From: Bacillota bacterium
Lineage (GTDB): Bacteria > Bacillota > SHA-98 > UBA4971
NCBI GenBank assembly: GCA_014360195.1
Contig: JACIXY010000002.1
Location: 131,986-195,985, forward strand
DNA: 64,000 nt
Reading direction: 5' to 3'
A program made the position numbers and the translations under genes. A model generated the notes under the pieces. The model was not told the DNA's origin. It made no database searches and saw nothing but the letters and a program-made list of their open reading frames with translations. The stretch's first letter is position 1, and each line of letters opens with the position of its first letter. Below are positions 1 to 9,023 of this stretch, one piece after another.

Positions 1-705
1 GGTCCTCTGGTAACCAGAATCCGCGCTGAGATGGTCCCCAGGGAATCAACTTCGCGCACCACCTGGTCCCCACGTAACCACCTTGCGAGATGTCCAAGAA
101 CGGCTGGTCCCCAGGGGATCAGGATTTGCGTGCGGATGGTCCCCAGGGGATCAACCTCGCGGGCAACCTGGTCCCTGGGGCACCACCCCCGGCGGCGGCC
201 GAGGCGCCCTGGTCACGAGAGGACCAGGACGTGGTGCCAGGCTGGTCCCCAGAGGACCATCTTCGCGCGGGATCTGGTCCCTGGTGCTCCACCTTGGCTG
301 GTTTCGCCGAGAGAGCGCGGCAGGGGTGGCTATCAGAGGACCAGATTCCGCGCCGGGCTGGTCCCCGGAGGACCAGGTCCGGCCTTCAACCTGGTCCAAG
401 GGGGATCACCCGCAGCACGCGCAGAGAGATCACGCGCAGAGAAATCACCCACACAGGAATCACCTGTAGAGAGGTCACCCGCACCACGGCTGCCGCCGGG
501 CGCGTGCCCGCCCATGGATACGCCAACATCAAGCTCAGCTGCAAGTCGCGGACGCCATCATCAACGCAACTCCGGTAACCGATAGACACGCAACATCGAA
601 CCGAACACAAACCCTCAGCCCTCGGGCGGCTACATGGCACGGCGCGTCCGTTACGTACTTGTCCGGCCGCGCACTCGCTCAAGCTCGAGGTTGACCATCT
701 CTAGT
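1..705. repeat. GGTCC-palindrome composite repeat, locus 1 (cut by the window edge)
   Basis: The first ~420 bases hold many degenerate copies of the palindrome CTGGTCCCCAGGGGACCAG, spaced roughly 25-60 bases apart. A short run of 15-base units of the type GCGCAGAGAGATCAC (about 415-480) and a unique-looking tail follow. The segment aligns, same orientation and same order of parts, with about 44861-45817, including the tail CCCTCGGGCGGC near 620 and the end near 705. It stops four bases before the stop codon of the aldo/keto reductase. All frames stay open over long distances because of GC bias, so I call no gene here. Confidence 0.85.
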
Positions 706-708
706 GTC

Positions 709-1662
709 CTATATCACTCTTATAGCGAACTCCGGGCACGCGGGGCTGCAGTAGCCACACAGGATGCAGACGCTCTCGTCAACGTGCGATTTCCCGTCCA
801 CGAGCGAGAGCGCTCCGCTCGGGCAGGCCTCGACGCAGGAGCCGCATCCCTTGCAGTACTGGGGGATTATCTTGAGCCGCTTCCTCTTGAATGTGGCCTC
901 CTGTTCGCTTGCGGGGATCGTCTCCCCCGAGAAAATACGGCAGTTCATGTCCACCTCGGCCTCAGACACCATCCCGACCGCCACGGCGTGGACCCCGGGA
1001 AGCCCGAGCACATACCGGAACGCCTCCTCGCGCCTGGAGATGAGGTGTCCGCCACCCAGGGCCTTCATGACGTAGATGCCTTTGCCTCGTCCGGCGGCGA
1101 CGCGGATCGCCTCTGCCATCTCATCGACGGTGCCGCCGAGAAGCCCCAGGCCCGCCATGTTGATGAGCGGGTGGATGACGTCGATGTCGTCCCTGTCCGC
1201 CGCGGCCCTCGCTACGCTCACCCTGTGCGTGGAGATGCCGACGGCCCGCACCAAGCCCCTGGCCTTGTATTCGCGGAGGCACGCATGAGCGCCCGCCCGC
1301 TCCTCGAACACGCTCTCGTCGAAGCGGTGCGCATGCAGCAGGACGATGTCCAGCCTCTCAACGTCCAGCTCATCAAGGGCAAAGCGGATATGTTCTTCAG
1401 CCTCCTCGTATGAGGACGCCGGGGTCTTCGTGGCGATGACAAGCGGCCCCGCCCACCCTTCCTTCGCCCGGCGGATATGCTCGTATGTCTTGTAGGTGTG
1501 GGCAGTGTCAATGAAGGTAATGCCTCGCTCCAAGGCGCGCCGTATGACCTGCGCCGCCTCCGCGACGGGCACGTCCGCCTGCACTGGCCCTATCGGCAGC
1601 GCGCCGAAGCCAAGTCGCGTAACGCGTATTCCTGAGCTCCCAAGTGACGCTTCAGGGATCAT
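709..1662 (-). CDS. Aldo/keto reductase with C-terminal 2x[4Fe-4S] ferredoxin domain
   Basis: Predicted 317-residue cytoplasmic oxidoreductase. The aldo/keto reductase barrel shows the Asp and Tyr of FIDTAHTY (near residue 50), the Lys of ATKT (near 79) and the His of LLHAH (near 113), the family's catalytic tetrad. The last ~50 residues carry two ferredoxin-type cysteine sets, CKGCGSCVEACP (near 270) and CILCGYCSPACP (near 299), as in the Fe-S AKR subgroup of anaerobes. The ATG at 1662 is chosen because GGGGAGGTAAT lies just upstream; reading further upstream adds only an unconserved-looking leader. Substrate unknown. It is followed by repeat locus 1 and separated from the hydantoinase gene by a 258-base gap with a hairpin. 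Confidence 0.93.
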   Translation of the reverse strand: MIPEASLGSSGIRVTRLGFGALPIGPVQADVPVAEAAQVIRRALERGITFIDTAHTYKTYEHIRRAKEGWAGPLVIATKTPASSYEEAEEHIRFALDELDVERLDIVLLHAHRFDESVFEERAGAHACLREYKARGLVRAVGISTHRVSVARAAADRDDIDVIHPLINMAGLGLLGGTVDEMAEAIRVAAGRGKGIYVMKALGGGHLISRREEAFRYVLGLPGVHAVAVGMVSEAEVDMNCRIFSGETIPASEQEATFKRKRLKIIPQYCKGCGSCVEACPSGALSLVDGKSHVDESVCILCGYCSPACPEFAIRVI

Positions 1663-1828
1663 GCCATTACCTCCCCCAGTGGTGTGACGCACTCGACCAA
1701 AGCAACAAACCCTTGCTGAGTCGCACAACGAAGTATTCGTTCCACGCCTGCCGATATCCTGCTCCTGGGGGATACAGCCAGCTTCGCAGCCTTGGGCCCT
1801 GTCCCTGCCTGTGTCCTGTCGCCGGAAG

Positions 1829-1861
1829 CGGCAAGGCGGCGGGGGAACCGCCGCCTTGCCG
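1829..1861. terminator. Intergenic hairpin, possible terminator of the hyuA-like gene
   Basis: A perfect 14-bp stem (CGGCAAGGCGGCGG at 1829-1842 against 1848-1861) encloses the loop GGGAA. It lies 60 bases past the stop of the hydantoinase-like gene and before the start of the aldo/keto reductase, both on the minus strand. There is no T run on either side, so intrinsic termination is only a possibility; an mRNA-stabilising hairpin is the alternative. Confidence 0.45.
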
Positions 1862-1920
1862 TCATCGGGCCTGTGGACTTACAGCGTTGCTGGATGTGGG
1901 CTGGCCCGCGATGCCCGGGG

Positions 1921-3477
1921 TCATCTTGCAAGGTCCCCTGCCGCCTTCACCCTGATGCGTGTCGCATTTCCTGGCAGGTAGGCGAGGGGCACATCATCGA
2001 TCTCGACGATCTCCACAGTGGCCGGGTCGGCGCCGGCCCTTATGGCCTCCTCCCTCGCCATCTCGGACGCTTGCCGGAGAGCTTCTTCTCTGCTCATCTT
2101 CTCCAACGAGAAGATCCGCTCGACTTGTCCACTCACCTGGGCGATGGCGGCCCCAATCGCGTTCGCCACCTCGAAGTTCGCAGGTCGCAAGACCTCGGAT
2201 ACTCCCTCCAGGCGATCCGGCAGGAGGATGCTTCCACCGCCCACGAGCACCGCAGGCACCGGCTCGGGGCTCGTCTTCATGCGGTCAATGGCGTCCTCGA
2301 CCATCTTCACCATCTTCTGCTGAGCGCTCTGCACCAGGTCGCCCGGCAGGCCTGCAACGCGCGACCTCTCACCGACCTCGGCCACGCCGGAGGCGACCGC
2401 GATGTCGGTTGCGGTGAGCGTGTTGCCGCCGAACACCAAGGCCTCCCGTTCGATCCGATAGCCCACGCTGTCGGGACCGATGGACACTGAGCCCGCTCCG
2501 TTTCTGATGATAGTGCCCCCACCGAGCCCGATCGAGACAAGGTCCGGCATTCGGAAATTCGTCCTGACGCCTCCGATTTCCACGGCAATCGGTGACTCCC
2601 TCGGGAATCTGTTGACCAGCACGCCCACGTCGGTAGTCGTGCCCCCCACGTCGACCACCAGGGCATCCTTGATATCCGACAGGAAGGCGGCTCCCCGGAT
2701 GCTATTGGTCGGACCGCACGCGATGGTCAGGATGGGATATCTTACGGCATAGTCAACCGACATGAGAGTGCCATCGTTCTGACCGAAGTACATCCTCGCT
2801 GCGATACCCTCGCGCCTGAGTGCGTCGCTGAACGCCTCGGCGGTGGCCTTTGCGACCCCAATGACCGCGGCGTTCAGAACCGTGGCGTTTTCCCTTTCGA
2901 GCAACCCTATGCTGCCGATCTCGTGGGACAGGGAAATGGGGACGTCTCCCAGTTCCTCCCTGAGGACGGCTGCGGCCCGGACCTCGTCGTCGGCATTTAC
3001 GGGCGAGAACACCGCCGTCACCGCCACGGCATCCACTTCGCCCCGGACCTGCCTGGCAATCCTCCGCAGAGCCGCCTCATCGAGTTTTCCGACGCGCCTG
3101 CCATCAAACTCGTGGCCTCCACCGATCACGAACACGCGGTCGCCGATAGCTTTCTTCAAATCGTCCGGCCACCCGACAAGCGGCTTGATCGCCATGGTCG
3201 CAGGGGCTCCGATCCTTATTACGGCCACACGGTAGAGCTTCTTCCGCTCGACAATGGCGTTTGTGCAGTGGGTGGTCCCGAGCATGGCGTACTTTATCTT
3301 CGAGCGGTCGATCGACCCGTTCGCCAGGACCTTCGCCAGCACGTTCACTATACCGCCGGTGACGTCCTCGGTGGTCGGCGACTTGGCCTTGGAGATGATG
3401 GCGTTGCCCTCATCGAGCACCACAGCGTCGGTGTTCGTCCCTCCGACGTCGATGCCCAGTCTGTAGCTGAAGCTCAT
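1921..3477 (-). CDS. Hydantoinase/oxoprolinase family protein (short HyuA type)
   Basis: A 518-residue member of the hydantoinase A/oxoprolinase family, ATP-dependent enzymes acting on cyclic ureides or 5-oxoproline. The N-terminal phosphate-binding motif LGIDVGGTNTDAVV (residues 7-20) and the second motif VVDVGGTTTDVGVL (about 265-280) identify the actin-like ATPase fold. It is the short form, without the extra C-terminal region of long HyuA or OplA, and matches the form usually paired with DUF917. Its start ATG overlaps the DUF917 stop by four bases (ATGA), so the two are translationally coupled. Substrate is inferred only (hydantoin-like or thiohydantoin ring); the nearby nucleobase permease supports nitrogen-ring catabolism. 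Confidence 0.93.
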   Translation of the reverse strand: MSFSYRLGIDVGGTNTDAVVLDEGNAIISKAKSPTTEDVTGGIVNVLAKVLANGSIDRSKIKYAMLGTTHCTNAIVERKKLYRVAVIRIGAPATMAIKPLVGWPDDLKKAIGDRVFVIGGGHEFDGRRVGKLDEAALRRIARQVRGEVDAVAVTAVFSPVNADDEVRAAAVLREELGDVPISLSHEIGSIGLLERENATVLNAAVIGVAKATAEAFSDALRREGIAARMYFGQNDGTLMSVDYAVRYPILTIACGPTNSIRGAAFLSDIKDALVVDVGGTTTDVGVLVNRFPRESPIAVEIGGVRTNFRMPDLVSIGLGGGTIIRNGAGSVSIGPDSVGYRIEREALVFGGNTLTATDIAVASGVAEVGERSRVAGLPGDLVQSAQQKMVKMVEDAIDRMKTSPEPVPAVLVGGGSILLPDRLEGVSEVLRPANFEVANAIGAAIAQVSGQVERIFSLEKMSREEALRQASEMAREEAIRAGADPATVEIVEIDDVPLAYLPGNATRIRVKAAGDLAR

Positions 3478-4583
3478 TCAAGGCGCCCCCTTTTCGCGCA
3501 CGCGCCGGAAACTCTCTCCTCGACAGGCACATAGTCCATGTCATAGCCGAAGTACCTCGGTCCAACCGTCTCGAGTCCTTTCGGCGTCCTCCATTTCGGG
3601 TTGCATGGAATCCCGATGATGACAGCCCTGCACCCGTACCTCAGGCTCTCCGTGGTAATCGGCCGCGCAGTCTCCGCGTCCAACACGGTTATGAGGTCCG
3701 GCACCTGCGCGATCACCTCACCATCGGATATCGCGATGAGGTTCTCGTTCTGGAACTTGAGCTGGAGGCTCTTCCCCCGGTCCTCGTCTATTCCGTCGAA
3801 TAGCGCCTCACCGCGCGCAAAACCACCGACCGTCTTGCGGGACACGTCCACGATCTTTCCCTTGAAGAGGCAAAACCCCCCGGTGACCTCGAGGACCGCT
3901 GATAGCGGGTTTTGCGACTCTCTCTTCGAGCGCCGTATGACTTCCCCTATCCTCTGCGCCAGGGTGACGGTCCCGGCTATGCCTGCTTCCTTCACCTGCT
4001 CGCCAGTCAAGGGGTAGATGGCGATCATGGCCGACCCTCCCATCACCACGGTGGCGCTTCGCGCGAGGGCCTCCGTCCACTCGTTGCTGATGGTGTTGAG
4101 GAGGACCAGGTTCCCCTTCTCGTCCGTCATGACCATCGGCGTCGCCGACACGCCTGCGAGATGGAATGTGACCATCTGGAGCTCAGGAAAGGCTCTGCCC
4201 ATCCCGTCGGCGTCCACAACTGGGATCCGGAGCCTCGCCGCAGAGGCAAGCGGAATCATGGAGTTCACCCCTCCCGCCTCTATCGGCATAGTTGCGAACA
4301 CGGGCTTGCCAAGATAGTTCCGGAGAGCTTCGAACACCCGGGGGAACTCCTCACCGTTCGGGATCTTCTCCACAAGCACGGTTGGAGCGCCCATCATTGC
4401 GAGCGGGACAATGAGTCCGTCGTCGGGCACCTCCGATGGTTCGATGAGGTCTACGGGGCCGAACTCCTCGATGGCTTGAAGCGCCATCAGCTTGCCCACG
4501 TGAGGATCGCCACCTCCGCCAGTTCCCAAGAGGGCAGCTCCTGTGGCGATATCTTCTATGTCTCGAGCGGTAAGCTGGCGCAC
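3474..4583 (-). CDS. DUF917 family protein (S-methyl-thiohydantoin desulfurase-like)
   Basis: A 369-residue DUF917 protein. The N-terminus LLGTGGGGDPHVGKL (residues 17-32) is the family hallmark glycine-rich segment. DUF917 proteins are almost always next to short HyuA proteins and are thought to act with them on (thio)hydantoin-type rings. First gene of a two-gene overlapping unit (DUF917 then hyuA). Upstream lies a 350-base gap containing a copy of the 110-bp inverted-repeat element. Family assignment is firm; the reaction is not. Confidence 0.92.
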   Translation of the reverse strand: MRQLTARDIEDIATGAALLGTGGGGDPHVGKLMALQAIEEFGPVDLIEPSEVPDDGLIVPLAMMGAPTVLVEKIPNGEEFPRVFEALRNYLGKPVFATMPIEAGGVNSMIPLASAARLRIPVVDADGMGRAFPELQMVTFHLAGVSATPMVMTDEKGNLVLLNTISNEWTEALARSATVVMGGSAMIAIYPLTGEQVKEAGIAGTVTLAQRIGEVIRRSKRESQNPLSAVLEVTGGFCLFKGKIVDVSRKTVGGFARGEALFDGIDEDRGKSLQLKFQNENLIAISDGEVIAQVPDLITVLDAETARPITTESLRYGCRAVIIGIPCNPKWRTPKGLETVGPRYFGYDMDYVPVEERVSGACAKRGRLE

Positions 4584-4653
4584 GTCCCTTGCTCCCTCCC
4601 CTGTTGCTAAGTATAGGTTCTGAGGTCCGCACCAGTCTTCCAGGGGGGTTCAG

Positions 4654-4764
4654 GTTGCTGGTGCTCGCGCGACGGGGTGTCGGAATTTCGCCGTCTGCCT
4701 TCGGGCGACTCTTGTCAGGGCGCCCCGCTTGGGGCGCCGCGCCCGAAGCGCGAGCACACGCAAC
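4654..4764. repeat. 110-bp inverted-repeat element, copy D (divergent)
   Basis: A 111-base element whose ends GTTGCTGGTGCTCGCGC (4654-4670) and GCGCGAGCACACGCAAC (4748-4764) are inverted repeats over 17 bases with two mismatches. Length, end sequence, and the internal GGGCGCCCCGCTTGGGGCGCC relate it to copies A-C. It occupies the gap between the DUF917 gene and the small membrane protein gene. The remainder of 4584-4933 shows nothing else I can name. Confidence 0.7.
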
Positions 4765-4933
4765 CGCGAACAGCCCAGACTCTGGAAAAGTGGCAGCGAT
4801 TTGCGACGCTTCACTTAGAGGCCGGATGCGCCACGCCCGCAGAAATTCGGGCCGCCGCGGTGACGTGGCGCCGGTTATTGAACCTCTAACGTAACTCACC
4901 CCCGCTGCGTAGACCCTCAGGGCCCGCCTCAGT

Positions 4934-5353
4934 CTATGGAGTGAGCGATAACCCGAGCTTGCTCAGCCTGTAGAACGTGTAACCTCCTAGCGCGACGAGG
5001 GCAGCCGCGTCGAGGGAGAGCAGCGCGGCCACGCCGGGCTGGACGGCGTAATAGCTGGAAGGCAGCATCATGAAGTAGCCAAGCCCGAAGCTGAAACATA
5101 CCCAGCCGCATTCCACAACTATCTTGCCGATGGACCTCGGAGTTGCGTCGCTCATTTTGTAGCGAAAGCTCGTCACAACCCCGCTCACAACGGGCCCGAG
5201 GGCAATGATCGAATAGAGCCCTGCCGAATGGGGCTTATCTGCAAACTGTGACACCACTATGGCAGCTACCCCCAGAAAGAGCGCGAGCCTGTGCAGGTTA
5301 GCCCTCAACCACGCGAGGCCCTCCGCCTGTCTCGTGCTGTCGGTCATGGACAT
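4934..5353 (-). CDS. Small membrane protein of unknown function
   Basis: A 139-residue protein with four predicted membrane segments: around LALFLGVAAIVVSQFA, LYSIIALGPVVSGVVTSF, VECGWVCFSFGLGYFMML and VAALLSLDAAALVALGGY. The start at 5353 is set by an AGGAGG five bases upstream; an ATG six bases further in is a second choice. It begins 13 bases after the stop of the NCS1 permease and is very likely co-transcribed with it. Topology and pairing suggest an accessory protein of the permease, but I do not recognise the family. Confidence 0.85.
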   Translation of the reverse strand: MSMTDSTRQAEGLAWLRANLHRLALFLGVAAIVVSQFADKPHSAGLYSIIALGPVVSGVVTSFRYKMSDATPRSIGKIVVECGWVCFSFGLGYFMMLPSSYYAVQPGVAALLSLDAAALVALGGYTFYRLSKLGLSLTP

Positions 5354-5366
5354 CCCAACCTCCTCT

Positions 5367-6746
5367 CTAGAACCCATCCGCGGACTCGATGTACCGGCCG
5401 AACCTGGTTGAGACCTTGAGCAGGTCTCCGGCAACAGATAGTACGAGGTAACCTCCGAACCCCAGGAGGATGGAGTTCAGCGCAGTGATCCCGCCAATAT
5501 GCGGTGAGAGCCAGCCGGCTATCGCCCACGCGACCAGGCCAGCCGCGTTGTACTTCGTGTACTCGGTCCCTGGTCCGAACGTATAACGCTGGTAGGGATC
5601 CTTAACACCTCCAAAGAACGGCCGGTAGATGTAGAAATCGGCGATGAGCACGCCCGCGATCGGCGGCAGGAACCGGCCGAGCTGATTCAGGAAGGAGATG
5701 AACGGGTCTGGCCCGAAGACCCCGGCCGCCGTCAACGAGGCCAGGATGGCGCCGATAAAGCCCATAGCTATCGTGACATAGGTCTTCCTGGCCCTGAACG
5801 TGTTGGCGAAGGCCAGCGCGCCGTTGTAGAGGTTGTTGTCGTTTGTGGTCCACTGGCCGAAAACTATGAGCACGAGAGCACCCAGCCCAATTCCCAGGTG
5901 GGCCATGGCCTTGGCGACGTCGGACGCCGGCGTCAGCAGCGTGAGGGTGCCTCCGGCCAGCATCAGAATGGGCTGAAGAAGAACCACCTGCCAGAACCAC
6001 GCCCATGCTCCATCGGTGGGTCTCTCCGAGTACCGCGATATGTCAGACGTGATAGTTGCGCCGGCCACATACATGCCGACCACGGCGGTGATGGCCGCGG
6101 GGAGAGTCATGCTCCCCGACGGGTGGGCCCGAAGAGCGGCCGCAAACCCGCCGGCCTCGCTGATGGCGGCGTAGGAGCCGCCGCCCAGGGCGATGAGAAA
6201 CAGGGGCACTGCGAGGTAGCTGAGAAACGCGATCCCCTTGTATCCGAACGCAGCGCTTATCGTCATCATCAGGGCTCCCCAGAACGCCGAAACCGGCGCC
6301 TTCGCCCAGAACGGAACGTATCCGAAGATCTCGGTGACAATCGTCTGAAGGACGGTCGCAAAGAGCCATGACTGGATGAAGAACCATCCTATCCCGCACG
6401 CCACTCCCGAGACAGCGGCGCCGGCAATCATGGAGCCAATTCGACCGAATGGATGTCTCAGGATAACGTAGGTTGAGGCACGGGTGTAGCCGCCGATCGT
6501 CGCAGTGAGAAAGCCGATCACCCCGAGGATCAAGCTGCCCGCCACGGCGGCCAGAGCCATGTCTTTGAAGCTCAAGGAGTTGCCGAGCGACCCGCCACCC
6601 CATATCACCGCGATACACACGAGGACTCCCGTGAAAACAAGAAACAGACCGAATGGCGACTTGAGTTGCTCTTTCGGAACCTGTGTCACAGCGTAATCGC
6701 CGAACGCGTCAACCGATGCCACGTCGTTTCCGGAAATCTTCCCCAT
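5367..6746 (-). CDS. NCS1 family nucleobase permease (cytosine/purine type, CodB-like)
   Basis: A 459-residue inner-membrane symporter with about twelve hydrophobic segments. The N-terminus with FGLFLVFTGVLVCIAVIWGGGSLG and the later AFANTFRARKTYVTI and FLPPIAGVLIADFYIYR segments are typical of NCS1 uracil/cytosine/allantoin/hydantoin permeases. A GGAGGGAGAAG site precedes the ATG. It lies between the hydantoinase/DUF917 pair and a ureidoglycine-transaminase-like gene, all on the minus strand, which points to import of a purine, pyrimidine or hydantoin. Exact substrate cannot be read from sequence. Confidence 0.92.
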   Translation of the reverse strand: MGKISGNDVASVDAFGDYAVTQVPKEQLKSPFGLFLVFTGVLVCIAVIWGGGSLGNSLSFKDMALAAVAGSLILGVIGFLTATIGGYTRASTYVILRHPFGRIGSMIAGAAVSGVACGIGWFFIQSWLFATVLQTIVTEIFGYVPFWAKAPVSAFWGALMMTISAAFGYKGIAFLSYLAVPLFLIALGGGSYAAISEAGGFAAALRAHPSGSMTLPAAITAVVGMYVAGATITSDISRYSERPTDGAWAWFWQVVLLQPILMLAGGTLTLLTPASDVAKAMAHLGIGLGALVLIVFGQWTTNDNNLYNGALAFANTFRARKTYVTIAMGFIGAILASLTAAGVFGPDPFISFLNQLGRFLPPIAGVLIADFYIYRPFFGGVKDPYQRYTFGPGTEYTKYNAAGLVAWAIAGWLSPHIGGITALNSILLGFGGYLVLSVAGDLLKVSTRFGRYIESADGF

Positions 6747-6914
6747 CTCTTCTCCCTCCTCATCTCCTCTTCAGGTCGCAGTTGCGCGTGGTTGCGCTGA
6801 CGGTCGTTGTCGCTACTTTACATCTCGCCTCCTGCTATCGGCGGCGGTTCGAGCACTACCGGCCCAAGTAGATCGCCACAAGTTCGCGCTGCTTTTCAGC
6901 GGGTGAGTCCTGTC

Positions 6915-7031
6915 CGTGGTTGCCGGTGTTGCACTCCGGGGACGGCGCGCTTGCGGCGCGCCTCGTTCGAATTTGGCGCACGGGCCGGCCAAATTCTCGA
7001 CGCCCCGCCCTAGCAAGCACCGGCAACCACG
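6915..7031. repeat. 110-bp inverted-repeat element, copy A
   Basis: Ends are a perfect 14-bp inverted repeat: CGTGGTTGCCGGTG (6915-6928) and CACCGGCAACCACG (7018-7031). The interior contains GGGGACGGCGCGC and an AATTTGG/CCAAATT pair, like copies B and C. It sits upstream of the NCS1 permease. The rest of the 6747-7532 gap holds two hairpins (7280-7308, stem GGCGGCAGG; 7333-7350, stem CCCGCCG) and no gene I can support. Confidence 0.85.
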
Positions 7032-7532
7032 ACGCCGTCAGGGAAGATGGAGAAAACTTATGGCGTCATACTTAGACCCCAGCCCACTACTCGGTGCCCG
7101 GTTCTCCTGCTTCCACCACCGCCAGTCGCCAGCTCTCTTGAGATTGGCTCGGGTCCACCACCTCCGATCGTCCCGCAGTTGGGGGAGTGAGCTCACGTGG
7201 GCCGCGCAGCCCATCCGCGGGCCTCCATTGCCCCGGCGCGCGGCAGGGCGCCCGTGGGCGCGGGAAGCCGAAATACGCAGGCGGCAGGCCTGCCAGAGAC
7301 CTGCCGCCAGGGCCTTCTATGCCCACGGTGTTCCCGCCGCCATCGGCGGGCTTGTACCGCTAGAACCAGACCAGGAACGCTGCCGCCCTCCTGCGGAACC
7401 CCAAGGTACACTCCCTGTATTGCCTACGATTGTATCCGCATCGGGGACGGTTGTCAATGCTTGCAGGCACATTTGTGTCGCACTTGAGAGCTCCGATCCT
7501 GATCCCCGGTCTGGCACTGACAGGGGGCACCC

Positions 7533-8723
7533 TCATGAGCCAGAGCCGTGCGCCCTGTAGTATTGCGCCGCGGCGAGGCTACCGGCCCCCGGCTCTACAC
7601 GATAGCCAGCGGTCGTCAAAGCATCCTCCAGTGCACTGAGGAACAGCATCACATTGGCCTGGGTGCAGGAGTGCCCCATCAAGCCAACGCGCCATATGCG
7701 CCCCTTGAGCGGGCCCAGGCCACCGCCTATCTCCAGGCGATAGTGGGTCAGGAGGTGCCGCCGAACCTGCGCGTCGTCAACTCCGTCGGGCACCTCAACA
7801 GACGTGAGCATCGGCGCCCTGTAGCCCTCTTGAGCAAAGAGGCGCAGGCCCATGGCGGCAAGCCCGGCCTTGAGGGCATCGCTGTGCAGCCTGTGCCGGG
7901 CGAACCGCGCCTCGAGTCCCTCCTCGTGGATGATACGAAGGCTCTCATAGAGCGCATAGATCATATTCACCGGCGCGGTGTGGTGGTAAAACCGCTCCTT
8001 CCCCCAGTAGCTATGCAGCATGGTGAGGTCGAGATACCAGCTTTGCACCTTGGTCTTGCGCGCCTCAAGCTTCGCCTGCGCCCGGCCCCCGATGGTGATG
8101 GGCGCAAGCCCCGGCGGACAGGAAAGGCACTTCTGGGTGCCACTGTAGCAGACATCGATTCCGGTCGCGTCGACGCGGACCGGTGCCCCGCCCAGAGACG
8201 TGACCGCGTCCACAACCAGAAGCGCGTCGTATTTATGCGCCGTCTCGGCTATCGGCCGGATAGGCTGCAATACCCCGGTGGACGTCTCCGCGTGCACGAT
8301 CGCCACGATGTCCGCGCGGCGCGCCTTGAGCGCCTGTTCGACCCTCTCCGGCTCGATGATCCTCCCCCACTCCGCCTCGACGAGGGCGAGGTCCCCCCCG
8401 CACCGCGTCACGATGTCAGCCATCCTCTGGCCAAAGAGGCCGTTCACGCACACCAGAACCCTGTCCCCCGGCTCGATGAAGTTCACCAGCGCTGTCTCCA
8501 TCCCGGCGCTGCCCGTCCCGGATATCGGAATAGTGAACTCGTTCCCGGTCTCGAACGTCTTCGCAAGGAGCTCTTTCGTGAGGTTCATTATCCCGAGGAA
8601 CTCCGGGTCAAGGTGGCCCAGGGTGGGCATGGCGAGCGCCTGGAGCACCCTGGGGTGAACGTTGCTCGGGCCGGGGCCCATGAGCGTTCTTCCTTCGGTG
8701 ATAATACCCGGGTAATCGCGCAC
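7533..8723 (-). CDS. Class V aminotransferase (alanine-glyoxylate / ureidoglycine transaminase-like)
   Basis: A 396-residue pyridoxal-phosphate enzyme of the serine-pyruvate/alanine-glyoxylate branch. The N-terminal MGPGPSNVHPRVL, the aspartate of LLVVDAVTSLGG, and the Schiff-base lysine in SGTQKCLSCPPGLAPI (near residue 195) are visible. The GTG at 8723 is chosen because GGAGG lies eight bases upstream and family homology begins directly after it; the open frame continues upstream without family resemblance. Its place beside a nucleobase permease and a GntR regulator is like pucG ((S)-ureidoglycine-glyoxylate transaminase) in purine catabolism, but a photorespiratory-type AGAT cannot be excluded. 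Confidence 0.92.
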   Translation of the reverse strand: MRDYPGIITEGRTLMGPGPSNVHPRVLQALAMPTLGHLDPEFLGIMNLTKELLAKTFETGNEFTIPISGTGSAGMETALVNFIEPGDRVLVCVNGLFGQRMADIVTRCGGDLALVEAEWGRIIEPERVEQALKARRADIVAIVHAETSTGVLQPIRPIAETAHKYDALLVVDAVTSLGGAPVRVDATGIDVCYSGTQKCLSCPPGLAPITIGGRAQAKLEARKTKVQSWYLDLTMLHSYWGKERFYHHTAPVNMIYALYESLRIIHEEGLEARFARHRLHSDALKAGLAAMGLRLFAQEGYRAPMLTSVEVPDGVDDAQVRRHLLTHYRLEIGGGLGPLKGRIWRVGLMGHSCTQANVMLFLSALEDALTTAGYRVEPGAGSLAAAQYYRAHGSGS

Positions 8724-9023
8724 AACAAACACCTCCGCCCAGCGTACTTGTTGCCAAAGGCCGCCGCGAGAGTGTCGGGCAACCCCATTACGCACGACGT
8801 GAAAAGGCAGGACGGCCGTTGCACCGACTTCAAGTTGCAGGAAGTTCCACAACCTCATGATTCTGCACGTGCAGGCTACTTCCTTCACGTTCGGCTCGGA
8901 ATCGTCTGGGGAGCGAGCGGGAAGCAAATGTAGTACCAATAGGCACCGCGCACGATCGGCCAAGCGTGTGCGGATAGCCCCCTAGAGAAATGCTAAGCGA
9001 TTGTCAGACTCGCGGCCGCCGAA
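8724..9023. other. 300-base gap between aminotransferase and GntR genes
   Basis: No gene supported. It should contain the promoter of the aminotransferase gene, reading left. A short palindrome CTGCACGTGCAG lies at about 8863-8874, roughly 140 bases upstream of the start; its role is unknown. Confidence 0.3.

Noticed and set aside
31-585. Long open frames on both strands through the GGTCC-palindrome locus
   Set aside because: Several registers are open at once because the DNA is GC-rich and repetitive; none has a ribosome-binding site or non-repetitive protein sequence. The same holds at 44486-45350.
7033-7532. Purine riboswitch in the gap upstream of the NCS1 permease
   Set aside because: The region contains only simple GC hairpins; I cannot find the conserved three-way junction loops, and most of it lies beyond the inverted-repeat element.
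8724-8963. 80-residue N-terminal extension of the class V aminotransferase
   Set aside because: Family similarity starts right after the GTG at 8723, which has a good ribosome-binding site; the upstream part looks random.
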